DNA of 64,000 nucleotides from an uncultured Clostridia bacterium. GTDB taxonomy: Bacteria; Bacillota; Clostridia; Christensenellales; Borkfalkiaceae. The notes below the pieces were generated by a model. It worked only from the letters and a program-made list of their open reading frames with translations. It was not told the origin of the DNA and did not search any database. The stretch is from NCBI GenBank assembly GCA_947631905.1, contig CANRND010000001.1:62001-126000 (forward strand). Reading direction: 5' to 3'. Shown here piece by piece: positions 1-9,800 of this stretch (positions within the stretch are counted from its first letter, which is position 1; every line of letters begins with the position of its first letter). A program made the position numbers and the translations under genes.

Positions 1-248
1 AGGACGTCATCTACATGTGGGCGAACGCGCTTGCCACACAGGAGAACTACAATGCGGACGACGACGTGGTACCCATCCATACTGCGAGCCGCGAACTCAA
101 CTTCCGTTGGTACATTCCCGTTCTCGTTGCGATAGACGTGATCGCGCTCGGCGGATGCGGCTTCTGGATCTTTAAGGTATTGCGGAAGAAAAAAGCGGCG
201 CCCGCGGAGACGGACGGCGGCGACAACGACGCTCCCGCACAAGAGTAA
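1..248 (+). CDS. C-terminal end of a membrane-anchored GH3-type glycosidase (5' truncated)
   Basis: The reading frame is already open at the left edge (codons from base 3, DVIYMWANALATQENYN...) and stops at 246-248, so only the last ~81 residues are present. They comprise a short helical segment, one transmembrane helix (around WYIPVLVAIDVIALGG) and a charged KKK/Asp-Glu tail. This matches the C-terminus of the 1034-aa GH3 protein encoded at 6830-9934, where ILYTYVDTYVAALEYQ is followed by a single helix and an acidic tail. I infer that it is a paralogous anchored beta-glucosidase-type enzyme. The catalytic part lies outside the window, so activity cannot be judged. It is the only plus-strand gene in the first 24 kb and ends in a strong terminator. 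Confidence 0.6.
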   Translation, partial: DVIYMWANALATQENYNADDDVVPIHTASRELNFRWYIPVLVAIDVIALGGCGFWIFKVLRKKKAAPAETDGGDNDAPAQE

Positions 249-257
249 ATCGAATTG

Positions 258-290
258 AAAAAAGCCTTCCCCTACGGGAAGGCTTTTTTC
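258..290 (+). terminator. Rho-independent terminator after the GH3 fragment
   Basis: A perfect 14-bp stem (AAAAAAGCCTTCCC / GGGAAGGCTTTTTT) with a CTAC loop starts 9 nt after the stop codon. The T-run is part of the 3' arm. Confidence 0.92.
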
Positions 291-900
291 ATGTCCCTAA
301 CTGCCCTATTTCTAATACGTCACCCCTGTTCTAAAATGTCATTTCGAGCTTGCCGAGAAATCTCTACCTTGTTCTAAAACGTCATTTCGCCCCGCCCGCA
401 CGTTCTATGTTGTCTAAGGGCGGCACGAGGAGCCTGCGACCGAAGTAGCGTAGTCGCCCCGCGCTGTTCTTAAACGTCATGTTGAGCGAAACGAAGTGAA
501 GTCGCCCCGCGCGCCGTTCTGTTTCTCTAAGCGCGGCACGAGCCCGCAGGGCGAAGTAAACATCTCTACCTTATTTTAATATTGTTGAGATTTCTCCACT
601 CCGCTCGCGTTGCTCGCTTCGGTCGAAATGACAAAAGAAAAACAGTTGCCCATCCCCTCCTCTCCCCCGCCTTCCTCGCTGTCCCCCGCTATGTGGGGGA
701 AAGTGGCGAACGCAGTGAGCCAAAAGGGGGGAGTCCCCCCCTCCCCTACCGTTTTGGCGGCAGGGACCGCCAAAATCCCGTCGCGCCCTTACAGCGCTCC
801 TGTCGCGGCGCAGTTCACAGCACACCGTGCTGTTGAACAGAATTGCGCCGCTCCTCCCCCGCGCGAATGCGCGGGGGAGGGCAAAAATGGTTGCGTGGGC

Positions 901-939
901 AATCTATAAAAGAACTGCCGCGCATTCCTGCGCGGCAGT
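901..939 (-). terminator. Terminator of the 1157-aa lipoprotein gene
   Basis: The 10-bp stem ACTGCCGCGC/GCGCGGCAGT (914-939) is followed on the minus strand by TTCTTTTATAG. It begins about 20 nt past the stop codon of the gene ending at 960. Confidence 0.85.
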
Positions 940-959
940 CCCATTTCGGAATTACCCGA

Positions 960-3900
960 TCATACGTCTTCGTACCATACAACGATCGAGTAGGAATCAT
1001 CTCCGCGATGGAGACGATAGGTCTTTTCCCCAACCGTCAAACTGTCTACGCCGACATCGGTATTGATATCACCGTTGTTGCCGTCATATCCCTTTCCTTC
1101 CGCGGTATAGAGGTGACTCCAATTCCAATCATTCCCGCTTGTACCTGTGATGTCAAAATACATCTTGAACACACCTGCGGAAATGTCCTCGATTTTGGTC
1201 GCTTGCACGGCGCTGCCGGCATCAGCTCCCATTTTGAAGGTCTTCAACTGATCCGCAGTATAACCGCTTACCGAGACATAGAGTACATAATATGCTTTTC
1301 CGTCCAGCTCTTCAAGGCTGACATACGCCATTTTCATACGCTGTTGCGGCTGAGCGTCTTTTTCTGTCACGATAAGTCCAACGCAGCCCCAGAAATGCGC
1401 GCCGTAAGTGGCTTTGGGATCGCTGAAAAGCGTATAGACTTTGTCGCCGCATTCCTTTGTGAGGTTCAAAGCTTTTGCGACTTTCAGATCGGTATTTTCG
1501 CCGCCGAAATGTGCGGTGTACGCATTCACGCCAAGGTTGGTCACGTCGTAACGGACCTCCCAAGTGCTTTCCGCGACAGTCACGGTGCCTGTAAGAACCT
1601 GTCTATCCCAAGCAGAACCGAATGCAACGTTATCATTCTGTTGCAGATCGAAATACTTGGACAGCTCGGTCGTCAAAGCCGCTTTTTCATATCCGCTGTA
1701 AGTTCCGCTGATGACGAAGTAAACCTTATTGCTTTCCGAAACAAGGTCCGCGCCTGTTGCGGTGTATTCGGGAGCGCCGACTTCCTTGATCGTAATGCAA
1801 GGAATGTCCCAAGTCTGATTCGCGCCCGTGCATTCAACGGTGTAAACGACGTTCCCAACCGTGATGCTTTTACCGTGGGAAGTATGCGCGGGGTCCTTGA
1901 TCTCGATCTTTTGGTTGCCTAAGAAGAGGTTGGACCAAAGTCTGCCGTCTTTGTCGACCGCGATTTGGGAAATATCGAACCAAAGGGTGTATTTGCCGTC
2001 CTCAACGGTTTCGATCTTTGCGCAAGGCGTTTTCCATTCAAAGTCGTCCTCTTCGCCCTCGTCGTGGGCGTCGAAGTTCCCGTACTGCACGCTGCTCTTG
2101 ATCTCATCCGCATTTGCAAAACCGTTTGCGCTGACGGTGACCTTGACGTAGGGCTTGCCGCCGTCCTCAACGAGCGTGAACGTCGTTGCGTCGATGACGA
2201 TCTCTTTCTTCACTGCCTCGGGATCGGTCTCGGGAGGGTTGGTCTCGCCGCTTTCGGGGGTACCCGTAACGAGGCAGGGACGCGCCCATGTGTCGCTGCT
2301 GCAAAGAATGGAATACTTCACGCCGTTCACGATCGCATAGAGGCCGTTCGTGGCGTATTTACTGTCGCCGCCGAACTCACCCATCTTGGTGTAGGTGCCG
2401 TCCTCTTCTTCGACATAGAGGTTGGGCCAAAGCTGGCTGCCGCTGTACGCCGTCACATCGAACCAAAGGGTGTAGACGTTGCCGGTGACGGAATTGCGCG
2501 CCGCGTCGCTCTTAAAGACGTTGACGTCGCCGTCGGTATTGCCGAGAAGGAGAGTATTGACCTCTTCTGCGGTGAGGTTCTCAATGGTGATCTTAATGAC
2601 GTAGTAGACCTTTGTGGGCGTTTCGAAATTGTCGACTTTGAGTTCAACCTGGCCGCTCGAAGTGAATTTGGGAGCTTTCGGGTTCAAACCGTAGATGACG
2701 ATCGCGTCCCAATTCGGAATACCGACATAGTACACGAGGGTGCCGTCCGCGTTGGAGACCATGAGGCTGACGCCGCCGAAATCGCTGTGCGGGACGTTGT
2801 GCTGTTCAAGGTCGTCGCGGTTGGTGAGGGTCCTCTCGTTGGCGAGAAGGTTGCCGTCCGAACCGTCCTTATAGAGGGTCGTACCGTTCTCATCGACGAT
2901 GCTGAAATGAGCGTAGCCGAGCGTATCGAGCACGAAGCCCTTTTCGGGCGAAAGCTCAAATTCAAACTTGAAAGAGCCATCCGCCGCAATCGTGGCGTCG
3001 GGCGCCGCGACCGTACTTGCGATCCACCAGTCCATCTTCGCGGTCTTGCCCGTGAACTTAGAAAGAAGTTTCTCGCGGATCTTGCCGTCGATCGTGAGGG
3101 TGAGTACGTCGTTCGCATTGTCAACGTGCATCTCATAGGTGTAGGGCGTGAGCATGGTGATGACCACTTTCAGCGCGCCCTCGTACTGCGCAAAGCCGAA
3201 TCTGTAAATCTCATCTTCGTCGGTCATGCTGACGGTTTCAAGAGAGTTGTCATAGGGAAGTTCCATCGATTCCGTTCTGCCGTCCACATCATAGCCGAAT
3301 CTGAGGTCGAGCCACGGGCCGACAAAGCTGCCGCCGTCCTGTGCCTCCGCCGTCGTAAGTGCCATGAGGTTGACTGCGAGAGTGAACTCCTGCCCGCGCG
3401 TACCGCTGACGGTCTCCTCTGCCTTGTAGGAGATCTTGCGGTTGCCCTCGGTGAAGAACATGTAGAGGCTCGTTGCGGCCCTATAAGTCCCCTTTACGAC
3501 GAGATGGGGCGCCTCGTCTTTCATTTCAAACCCGATGCTCGTAAAATCGAAGAGATGCGCAGACCAATCCGCCTCATACACAACGCTGACGGCATTCTCT
3601 TTGGAGAGCTTGCTGACCGCGTCGCCCTCGCCGTTGACTTTCCACGCAAGGAAAGTATAGTCGCCCTCTTCGCCTTTCGTGAGATCGGCGGCGACGGGGA
3701 GCGCAACGTCGGCGGTGAGTGCCTTCGCATAGGTGAACGAGAAAACGCCGTTTTCCGACTTCACGTTTTCAAGCTCGGTGTTGGCTTTGATCCCGTCCTG
3801 ATAGGTTTGGACAAGGGTGGCGCCGTTGAGATTGAGCGTTACCTGTACCGCAACCGCGGTATCGAGCATGACGTTGTCCGATTCCTTTCCGTCGTAAGAA

Positions 3901-4433
3901 ACTTTGAAATAGGTGTCGCCGAGGGCAAAGGCACCGGTGGCCGCGCCGCCCTGGTAAACAATGCGGTAATCGCTTTCTTTTAAGGTCTCTTCATCGCCGC
4001 CGAGATATTCCGCTTTTACGACCATGCCCGTTTTATCAAGCGTTTCGCCCGCATAGTAGGTGAGCTTGGTGGGCTTGGTGCTAACTTTTACGGCCTGGAC
4101 TTCCCGTTTCACCGTGACGGAAATGGTAACATCTTCTTTCTGGACGCCGACGGTATATTTGCCGTCCCGTGCGGTGACCATGCGGCCGCCGTTCTTTACG
4201 GTATCCACCGCATAGCCGGCGTCGCAGGTGACGGTGAATACGAGTTCGGTGCCTTCGTTTACCTTTTCGGGCAGGGCGTCGTACCCATCTACCTTGACCG
4301 TTGCATGTTCTGCGACTTCCCACGTAACGGTGCGCTGGGTCTCGTTTTTGCAGGCCGTAAAGCAGACTGCCGCACAGAGAACCGCAAGCATTGTCACGAT
4401 GAGATACCGCAAAATAGATGCCTTGTGTTTCAT
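960..4433 (-). CDS. Large repeat-containing surface lipoprotein (1157 aa)
   Basis: Exported lipoprotein of unknown function. I start at the ATG at 4433 because AGGAGG sits 7 nt upstream and the product then opens with a lipoprotein signal (MKHKASILRYL..., lipobox FTAC, Cys28); an upstream in-frame ATG lacks this. After the signal come an InlB-B-repeat-like segment (~35-108), a bacterial Ig-like group-3 type segment (~110-200, TKPTKLTYYAGETLDKTGMV), and a long beta-rich part. The C-terminal ~550 residues contain about four diverged copies of a ~130-residue module, recognisable by a 'vYxVixv' strand, YTLWFD/YKMYFD, a 'LW.NLY' or 'HLYT' motif, and a closing 'Y.i.' strand plus W or C. No catalytic signature was recognised. 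Its place beside GH16, GH3 and beta-helix lipoproteins suggests glycan binding, but that is inference from context only. Confidence 0.85.
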   Translation of the reverse strand: MKHKASILRYLIVTMLAVLCAAVCFTACKNETQRTVTWEVAEHATVKVDGYDALPEKVNEGTELVFTVTCDAGYAVDTVKNGGRMVTARDGKYTVGVQKEDVTISVTVKREVQAVKVSTKPTKLTYYAGETLDKTGMVVKAEYLGGDEETLKESDYRIVYQGGAATGAFALGDTYFKVSYDGKESDNVMLDTAVAVQVTLNLNGATLVQTYQDGIKANTELENVKSENGVFSFTYAKALTADVALPVAADLTKGEEGDYTFLAWKVNGEGDAVSKLSKENAVSVVYEADWSAHLFDFTSIGFEMKDEAPHLVVKGTYRAATSLYMFFTEGNRKISYKAEETVSGTRGQEFTLAVNLMALTTAEAQDGGSFVGPWLDLRFGYDVDGRTESMELPYDNSLETVSMTDEDEIYRFGFAQYEGALKVVITMLTPYTYEMHVDNANDVLTLTIDGKIREKLLSKFTGKTAKMDWWIASTVAAPDATIAADGSFKFEFELSPEKGFVLDTLGYAHFSIVDENGTTLYKDGSDGNLLANERTLTNRDDLEQHNVPHSDFGGVSLMVSNADGTLVYYVGIPNWDAIVIYGLNPKAPKFTSSGQVELKVDNFETPTKVYYVIKITIENLTAEEVNTLLLGNTDGDVNVFKSDAARNSVTGNVYTLWFDVTAYSGSQLWPNLYVEEEDGTYTKMGEFGGDSKYATNGLYAIVNGVKYSILCSSDTWARPCLVTGTPESGETNPPETDPEAVKKEIVIDATTFTLVEDGGKPYVKVTVSANGFANADEIKSSVQYGNFDAHDEGEEDDFEWKTPCAKIETVEDGKYTLWFDISQIAVDKDGRLWSNLFLGNQKIEIKDPAHTSHGKSITVGNVVYTVECTGANQTWDIPCITIKEVGAPEYTATGADLVSESNKVYFVISGTYSGYEKAALTTELSKYFDLQQNDNVAFGSAWDRQVLTGTVTVAESTWEVRYDVTNLGVNAYTAHFGGENTDLKVAKALNLTKECGDKVYTLFSDPKATYGAHFWGCVGLIVTEKDAQPQQRMKMAYVSLEELDGKAYYVLYVSVSGYTADQLKTFKMGADAGSAVQATKIEDISAGVFKMYFDITGTSGNDWNWSHLYTAEGKGYDGNNGDINTDVGVDSLTVGEKTYRLHRGDDSYSIVVWYEDV

Positions 4434-4508
4434 TGTTCTTCCTCCTAAAATAATTTTTGGATTTATTTCTCCTCGGCTTGCGCCGCAAGGGAACAAATAG
4501 ATGTTTTT

Positions 4509-4529
4509 GCTGTCTACTACGTAGACAGC
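4509..4529 (-). promoter_or_regulatory. Hairpin in the 5' leader of the 1157-aa lipoprotein gene
   Basis: Perfect inverted repeat GCTGTCTAC-TAC-GTAGACAGC, followed on the minus strand by AAAAACAT, about 75 nt before the start codon. A similar element (TGTCTGCACAC...GTGTGCAGACA followed by AAAAAACAT) lies in the leader of the GH16 gene at 15153-15177. Role unknown: leader hairpin or DNA operator. Confidence 0.45.
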
Positions 4530-4631
4530 GCCTTTGGCGTAGCAAAAGGCCGATTTTTTGGACGATATGCCCGCCCTTGTTATGCCCCCTCCTCAGGAGG
4601 GGGGGGGGTAGGGGGTGGTGTCCTTTTTCTC

Positions 4632-6668
4632 TTACAACGGATATTTTGCCACCAGACGGCGGAAAGCATTCGCCCCCACGCCGCCGCCGTAATCGTTAAT
4701 CACATTCGAGATCGAACTCGCGTTCTGCGTAAAGGCGCAGATCACGAGATGTTCCATTGCGATTCCCGCGCCCGCGGGCGTTTCGATTGCGGAAGCGAGG
4801 TTCACGCTGCTGTAATTCACCAGATAGATCCCGATCCCGTAAGCGCGGTGGGCCTTTACGTTCTCCCCCACCTTATAGCTCGCGCAACCGTTCTTGTCGC
4901 CGCTCATCCACTTGTCTTGCGAGGGAACGCGGTAGGGCGTTTCGCTCTGATACATCACGGTAAGCCCCCGCTCGCCCCGCCAGTCGGTCTGGTAGCCCTC
5001 GCAATGCTCCACCATTAGCGCATAACAGCTTACGTCGTCGCCCGTGACGAGCAAGCCCGTCTTTACGGGGTTTCCGTACTCCGTAACGAGGGTCCCCTCT
5101 TCGTTTTCGTAGGAGACGTCCTCCCACCCGACGCCCTGCGAGTGATCGGCGCGCCAGATCCAGAAGTTGTCGCCCAAGGTGCCGTCCGCATGGATGGCGA
5201 GCGCAACGTCCGTTTCGGTATGCACGTTTTTCACGCCGCCGATGCGCAGATACAGATCGCTCAAAACCACGGGGGCTATCTTCGGGGTGTGCTTCCCCTC
5301 TTCGCCCACAACCACCATGTTCTTGCTGTAACTGCCCGCATCCACGAGAAGTCCGGCGACCCGTACGCCGTCTACATCCGCAATGCGAAGCGCGCAGTCC
5401 TTGTTCTGTTCCGTAATTTCGAGGGTGGCGTATCCCGAGCCGAGCAGCACCGTTTCGGGCCACTCCACCTCGATGGGCCTTTCGAGGCGGTAATGCCCCG
5501 CGGGGAAATAGAGATGCTTACCCTTTCCGAGCGCGCGGTTGAGTTCTTCCGCGCCGTCCTCTTCGCTTGCGACCAAAAAATCGTCGAGGCTGAGAAATTG
5601 CCCTGTTTCCGTCTGCCAACTCAAACCCGCGGCATTTTCGCGCACGTCGGGTACGAACACACGGTAGCCGTTTGTTTCATCGTATACAAGGTAGGGCTTT
5701 TCCGCCATCCGTTCGGTGGCGGGAAGCACGGTGGAGCGCATGCCCTGTTCCGTCCATTCCCCCTGCGGGATGCTGCCCTCGCAGCCCGAAAACACATAGT
5801 TGTGCGACGTGCAGTGATCCCACTTGTTCCAGCGGTCGTTGCGGGACATCCATTGCTGTTGCGTACCGGGATAGACCGTACCCAAAACTTCGCTGTCGGC
5901 AAGGAACCCGCCCGACGACCAGCCGCTTTGATAGGAGAGGGACAGATCGCCCTCGATGCACATCCGTCTTAAACTCGTCGCCTGCGAAACCGCCCACAAA
6001 ACGTCGCCCGCTACGGTGAGGTTTTCCGCGCCCCGCCAAAAGGTGCAGGTGGCGTTGTTGTTCGCCAAAACGTTGGTGGAAACGGAGAGTTTCTTTACCC
6101 GCACGTCGTAGGGCGTTCTGCCCAGTCCGCTCACCGTGGTGTAGTAGCCGAGCTTGATGTCCAAATCGTATTCCCCGGGGAGCAGAAACACCGCCAGCCG
6201 CTCGGAGGAAAATTGCCCGTGATCCGCCGTTTCGAGGCGGGAATGCCGCTCGTCGAGATAGGTTTGCACCGTGCGCATGTCGTCCGTCGGGGCGACGATG
6301 AGGGTATTTTCGGAAAAGACGCTCGTCCTGCCGATCTCCTCCTCTTTTCCGTCCGCCACCGCGGTCACGGTGTACACGTCATAGAGATGTTCTTGCGTCT
6401 CATAGCGGCGCTCCGTAAGGGAAGTTGCGACCTGCTCCCGCTCGCCGAACGTACTTTTCGAGCGGTAGACGTTATATCCCTCCGCGCCCGTCCGCTCCGC
6501 CCAGAAAAGACGGGCCGTTCCGTCTGAGACGTCGATCGCCGCCCCCTCTTCAACTTCGGGGTCTTTGCGGGAGGGTTCCGCGGGGTCGCCCGCACAGCCC
6601 GCCGCGCAGGGCAGGAGAAAAGCCGAAATGATCAAAATGTTCAGAAAAATTGTCCCGATTTTCCCCAT
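4632..6668 (-). CDS. Lipoprotein with FnIII-like domain and right-handed beta-helix (GH55/pectate-lyase-like fold), 678 aa
   Basis: Signal peptide with lipobox AAGC (Cys25), then a fibronectin-III-like domain (~43-115, FWAERTGAEGYNVYRS). The rest (~120-678) resembles the exported proteins that databases often name 'adenylyl cyclase' or 'coagulation factor 5/8 type'. Shared landmarks as I recall them are a YDLDIKLGYYTTVSGLGR turn, FWRGAENLTV, WAVSQATSLRRM, GWSSGGF, QQQWMSRN, a repeated short-strand region with DFVV-type turns, and IS.VINDYG near the end. These belong to the pectate-lyase/GH55-type parallel beta-helix group, so a carbohydrate-active role (possibly beta-1,3-glucan) is plausible; the actual substrate cannot be read from the sequence. 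The ATG at 6668 has only a weak GGGGCG ribosome site. It follows its own promoter at 6713-6741. Confidence 0.8.
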   Translation of the reverse strand: MGKIGTIFLNILIISAFLLPCAAGCAGDPAEPSRKDPEVEEGAAIDVSDGTARLFWAERTGAEGYNVYRSKSTFGEREQVATSLTERRYETQEHLYDVYTVTAVADGKEEEIGRTSVFSENTLIVAPTDDMRTVQTYLDERHSRLETADHGQFSSERLAVFLLPGEYDLDIKLGYYTTVSGLGRTPYDVRVKKLSVSTNVLANNNATCTFWRGAENLTVAGDVLWAVSQATSLRRMCIEGDLSLSYQSGWSSGGFLADSEVLGTVYPGTQQQWMSRNDRWNKWDHCTSHNYVFSGCEGSIPQGEWTEQGMRSTVLPATERMAEKPYLVYDETNGYRVFVPDVRENAAGLSWQTETGQFLSLDDFLVASEEDGAEELNRALGKGKHLYFPAGHYRLERPIEVEWPETVLLGSGYATLEITEQNKDCALRIADVDGVRVAGLLVDAGSYSKNMVVVGEEGKHTPKIAPVVLSDLYLRIGGVKNVHTETDVALAIHADGTLGDNFWIWRADHSQGVGWEDVSYENEEGTLVTEYGNPVKTGLLVTGDDVSCYALMVEHCEGYQTDWRGERGLTVMYQSETPYRVPSQDKWMSGDKNGCASYKVGENVKAHRAYGIGIYLVNYSSVNLASAIETPAGAGIAMEHLVICAFTQNASSISNVINDYGGGVGANAFRRLVAKYPL

Positions 6669-6691
6669 TAACGCCCCAAAATTGAAAATAA

Positions 6692-6741
6692 TATAGTATG
6701 AGAGATGATACTATTATATAAATAATTCTGATCCTTGCCAA
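6692..6741 (-). promoter_or_regulatory. Promoter with overlapping operator-like dyad for the beta-helix lipoprotein
   Basis: On the minus strand: -35 TTGGCA (6736-6741), 17-bp spacer, -10 TATAAT (6713-6718). An inverted repeat ATAGTAT-N8-ATACTAT (6693-6714) begins inside the -10 and covers the expected transcription start, the usual place for a repressor site. The regulator is unknown. Confidence 0.7.
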
Positions 6742-6788
6742 CAGGGTCGGCACAATTTGACGAAAAAGACACACAACCTACGACGCGC

Positions 6789-6820
6789 AAAAAAAGACGG
6801 GGGATCCCCCGTCTTTTTTT
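6789..6820. terminator. Perfectly symmetric terminator
   Basis: A 32-bp perfect palindrome whose arms run from A7 through GACGGGGGA to TCCCCCGTC and T7. It ends the reversed GH3 gene (stop at 6830, minus) and would also stop plus-strand transcription. Confidence 0.93.
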
Positions 6821-6829
6821 GTTGTCCGG

Positions 6830-9800
6830 TTATTCGTCCGCGCCGCTTTCGGTGCTATCCGAAACTTCCGCGGGTTTCTTTTCCTTCGGCAGGAAGAGGA
6901 ACAGCACGCACGCGCCGATGCCGAGAACGAGAACGACGTCAATGATCGCCCAGAGCGCAACGAACAGCGGTGAGAAAGCCGCCGCCGTGGCGGTGGTGCT
7001 GCCGAGGGTGACGTTGTAGGGATCCTCGTAGTCGTCGCTTTGGCTCTTCTCCTGGTATTCGAGCGCGGCAACGTAGGTATCCACATAAGTGTAGAGAATG
7101 CCCTTTGCCGAGCGGCGTGCCGCATAGGCTTCGCCCGCTTTCGAGAAGTCGATGGACGCGCTTCCGTTGGTGCTGTTGAGCCAGAGGTCGTTGCCCGCTT
7201 TCACGGCCTTGCCGTACGTGTTCATATAGCCCTGATCCCAGTCGGTGATGACCGAGCCGTGGAAGCCCCATTCCGTTCTGAGAATGTCGGTGAGGAGCGC
7301 GTGGTTGTAGCCGCACCACACCGCGCCGAGCTTGTTGAACGCGCTCATCATGGCGTTTGCGCCGCCCTCTTTGACGACGATCTCAAACGCTTTGAGGTAG
7401 TTCTCGCGGAGGTTCTGCTCGGTGAGCCATTCGTACCAGTCGCAGGCGTTCTGCCCGTTGTCGCTGATGACAAAGTGCTTCACGTAGCAGTAGAGGTTAT
7501 TCTCCTTTGCGCCGCGCACGGTCTCCGCCGCGAGCTTGCCGGAGAGGATGCCGTCCTCACTGTAATACTCGTAGTTACGGGAGTTGTACACCGAACGGTG
7601 CAGGTTGACGCCGGGAGCGTACCAGCCCTGCCGTCCCGTGGCAACGCCGACCGCGCCCTGCGCGCGCCCGAGGTTGTAGGTGAGGCGTTGGCTCCACGAG
7701 CAACCCGTGAGCGTTTCAGCGGGGAACACCGTCCACTCGTTGTGCGCGTCGGAGTTAACGACGTTGGTATTGAACCCTGCGGGGCCGTCGCTGTCCTGGT
7801 TGCGGGGCTTGCCGATGCTCTCGATGGCGACCGTCTGGAACCCGCCCTTGCCGATGAGATCCTTGATGACGTTCTGGGAAAGGGAGTTGAGTACCTTGTC
7901 CCAGGCGGCGGTGTCGTCCCAATTTGCGAGCTTTTTGAAGAGTTCTTCGTTATAGGTGAGTTCGGCTCCGCCGTTGAGCTGGGAGAGCGTCGCTTTCTGT
8001 CCGCCTACGGTGAGAAGAAATTCATCGTTGCCCTGCTCGTATTGGTAAGAGGAGACGTCCTCGCTGTCGTATCCGCCGTATTCGTAGCCTGCGGCGTTTC
8101 TAGCGTCCGAGTTGGGCGTTCCGGCCGCCTTTGTGGGGAAGTTTGCGAACGCATTCGCGCGGGAGAGATAGTCCACGCCGCCCGAAATACCCGTAGAGCC
8201 GTCGATGGGCATGCCCGCATAGGCGGAGCTGTCCGTGAAGCGGTTCTCGACCTTTGCACCCGTCACCGGGTCGGTCTCATATTGCACACCCTCGCAATAC
8301 AGATTGACCGTATTGCTGTTTGTGCTGCCCTCGGGCAATTCATACAGCTCGTGCGCGTTTTGCATGAGTTTTACGGCATAGTCGCCCGTGTCGAGTTCAT
8401 AGCCGCGGAAGCCGTTCGTGTTCCTGTCGTAAGCGTCGTAAGACGCCATGTCGTAAGCGGTGAACGTGAGGGTGAGTTCCTGCGTCTTTTCTTCGGGAAT
8501 GGCGGGGTCGAGAACGGCGGTCTTATCGAACGCCAACAGATTGACGCTCGCCTTTTCGATACCGCCCTCGGTGTAGGGCGCGGTGTAGTAGAGCTGCACA
8601 ACGTCGCGGCCGGGGTAATTGCCAACGTTGGTAACGCGCACGGTGACCTCGTACTCTCTGCCCTTCACGAGGTCTGCGCCGTCTTCGAGTTCGACGAATT
8701 TGTCTCCGTCACGGTATCCGAATCTCACGATCTCCTGCGTGAAATCGGTATAAGATAATCCATAGCCAAAGGGGAATTGCACGACCTTATCGTAAGAGGT
8801 GCCGTTCGCCTCGAAGTAGCCCTCTTCGTCGGCGGTCTCATACCACTTGTAGCCGAAGTAAATGCCCTCCTGGTAGACGATACTGCTGTTTGAAGAGAGC
8901 GCGTTCGCATACACGGGGTTAAATTCCTGCCAGCTGTAAGCGTAGGTGTCCGACAGTCTGCCCGAGGGCGAAAGTTCGCCCGCAAATTCCGTTCCTTCGA
9001 TCTCGCGGGTGTCCTTGTTCCGTGTGAGCGTGTATTGCTGGCCGATGAGAAGTTCGGGGATCGCATATGCGCCCGACTGGCCGGGGATGCCCACATAGAG
9101 GCAGGCCTTGATGCAATCGTACTCATCAAGGAAAGCAAGCTCGATGGGGTTGGTGGTGTTGAGCAAAACGATGACGTTGAAGTTCTTCTGTTGAAGCGCT
9201 TCGAACATCGCTTTTTCTTCAGGCGTCAGTTCGAGGAACGCGCCCTTTTGGAAGTTGCCCGTGCCGCCGTTGTTGCCGCTGATGTTGACAAGCTCGCCGT
9301 TTCCGCCGTTTTCGCAGCCCCAGCGGGAGAGGGTGACGACCGCCGTGGACGAATAGTTATAGGCGCCGTCCATGAGTTCGGAGGTGTAGAAAGAAGCGGG
9401 CGGGTTGCGGAGACTCTCCACCGCGTTCGCGCCCGTGGACCCGTTTGCACGGTAGTCCGCGTCGAAATTCGAATACGCGCTGTATTTTTGTGTGAGGTCC
9501 TCGTTATAGGAGACCCCGATCGCGTCGAACGCCTCGGTGAGCGTGAGGTGGGTGGGGTTATCCGAAGTGATGTTGGTGCCGCCGCTGCCGCCGCCGACCA
9601 TCAGGAAGCCCTGATCGGTGGAAGCCCAGCCGAAGAGGTTGAACTTCTCGCTCTGATCGCGCGGGAGGAAAGCCTTTCCGTCCACCTCGTCGTTTTTGAG
9701 AAGAACGATGCTCTCTTCGGCGATCTCGCGCACAACGCCGTCTGCGGAGGAAAGCGCGTTTTTCGCCTCGGCGGTATTGGTATTCACCTGCTCATTGCTG

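Larger units (their letters stand above)
249..959. repeat. Gene-free 0.7-kb stretch of palindromic repeats
   Basis: No credible gene. It holds a left half of the main repeat family (338-367, GTCATTTCGAGCTTGCC...GAAATCTC), a right half (587-632, GAGATTTCTCC...TCGAAATGAC), a fragment at 389, and several other hairpins: TTTTGGCGG/CCGCCAAAA near 752-775, ACAGCAC/GTGCTGT near 815-833, and CCTCCCCCGCGC-GAAT-GCGCGGGGGAGG at 853-880. The last one recurs almost exactly at 49669-49701. Overlapping open frames on both strands here are translations of repeat sequence. Confidence 0.75.

Noticed and set aside
1965-3983. Long plus-strand open frame of over 650 codons opposite the 1157-aa lipoprotein; similar long antisense frames at 843-1922, 7040-8758, 11959-13701, 21286-23070 and 60793-62490.
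   Set aside because: They mirror GC-rich third positions of genuine genes, lack ribosome sites and family motifs, and have Arg/Val/His-skewed composition.
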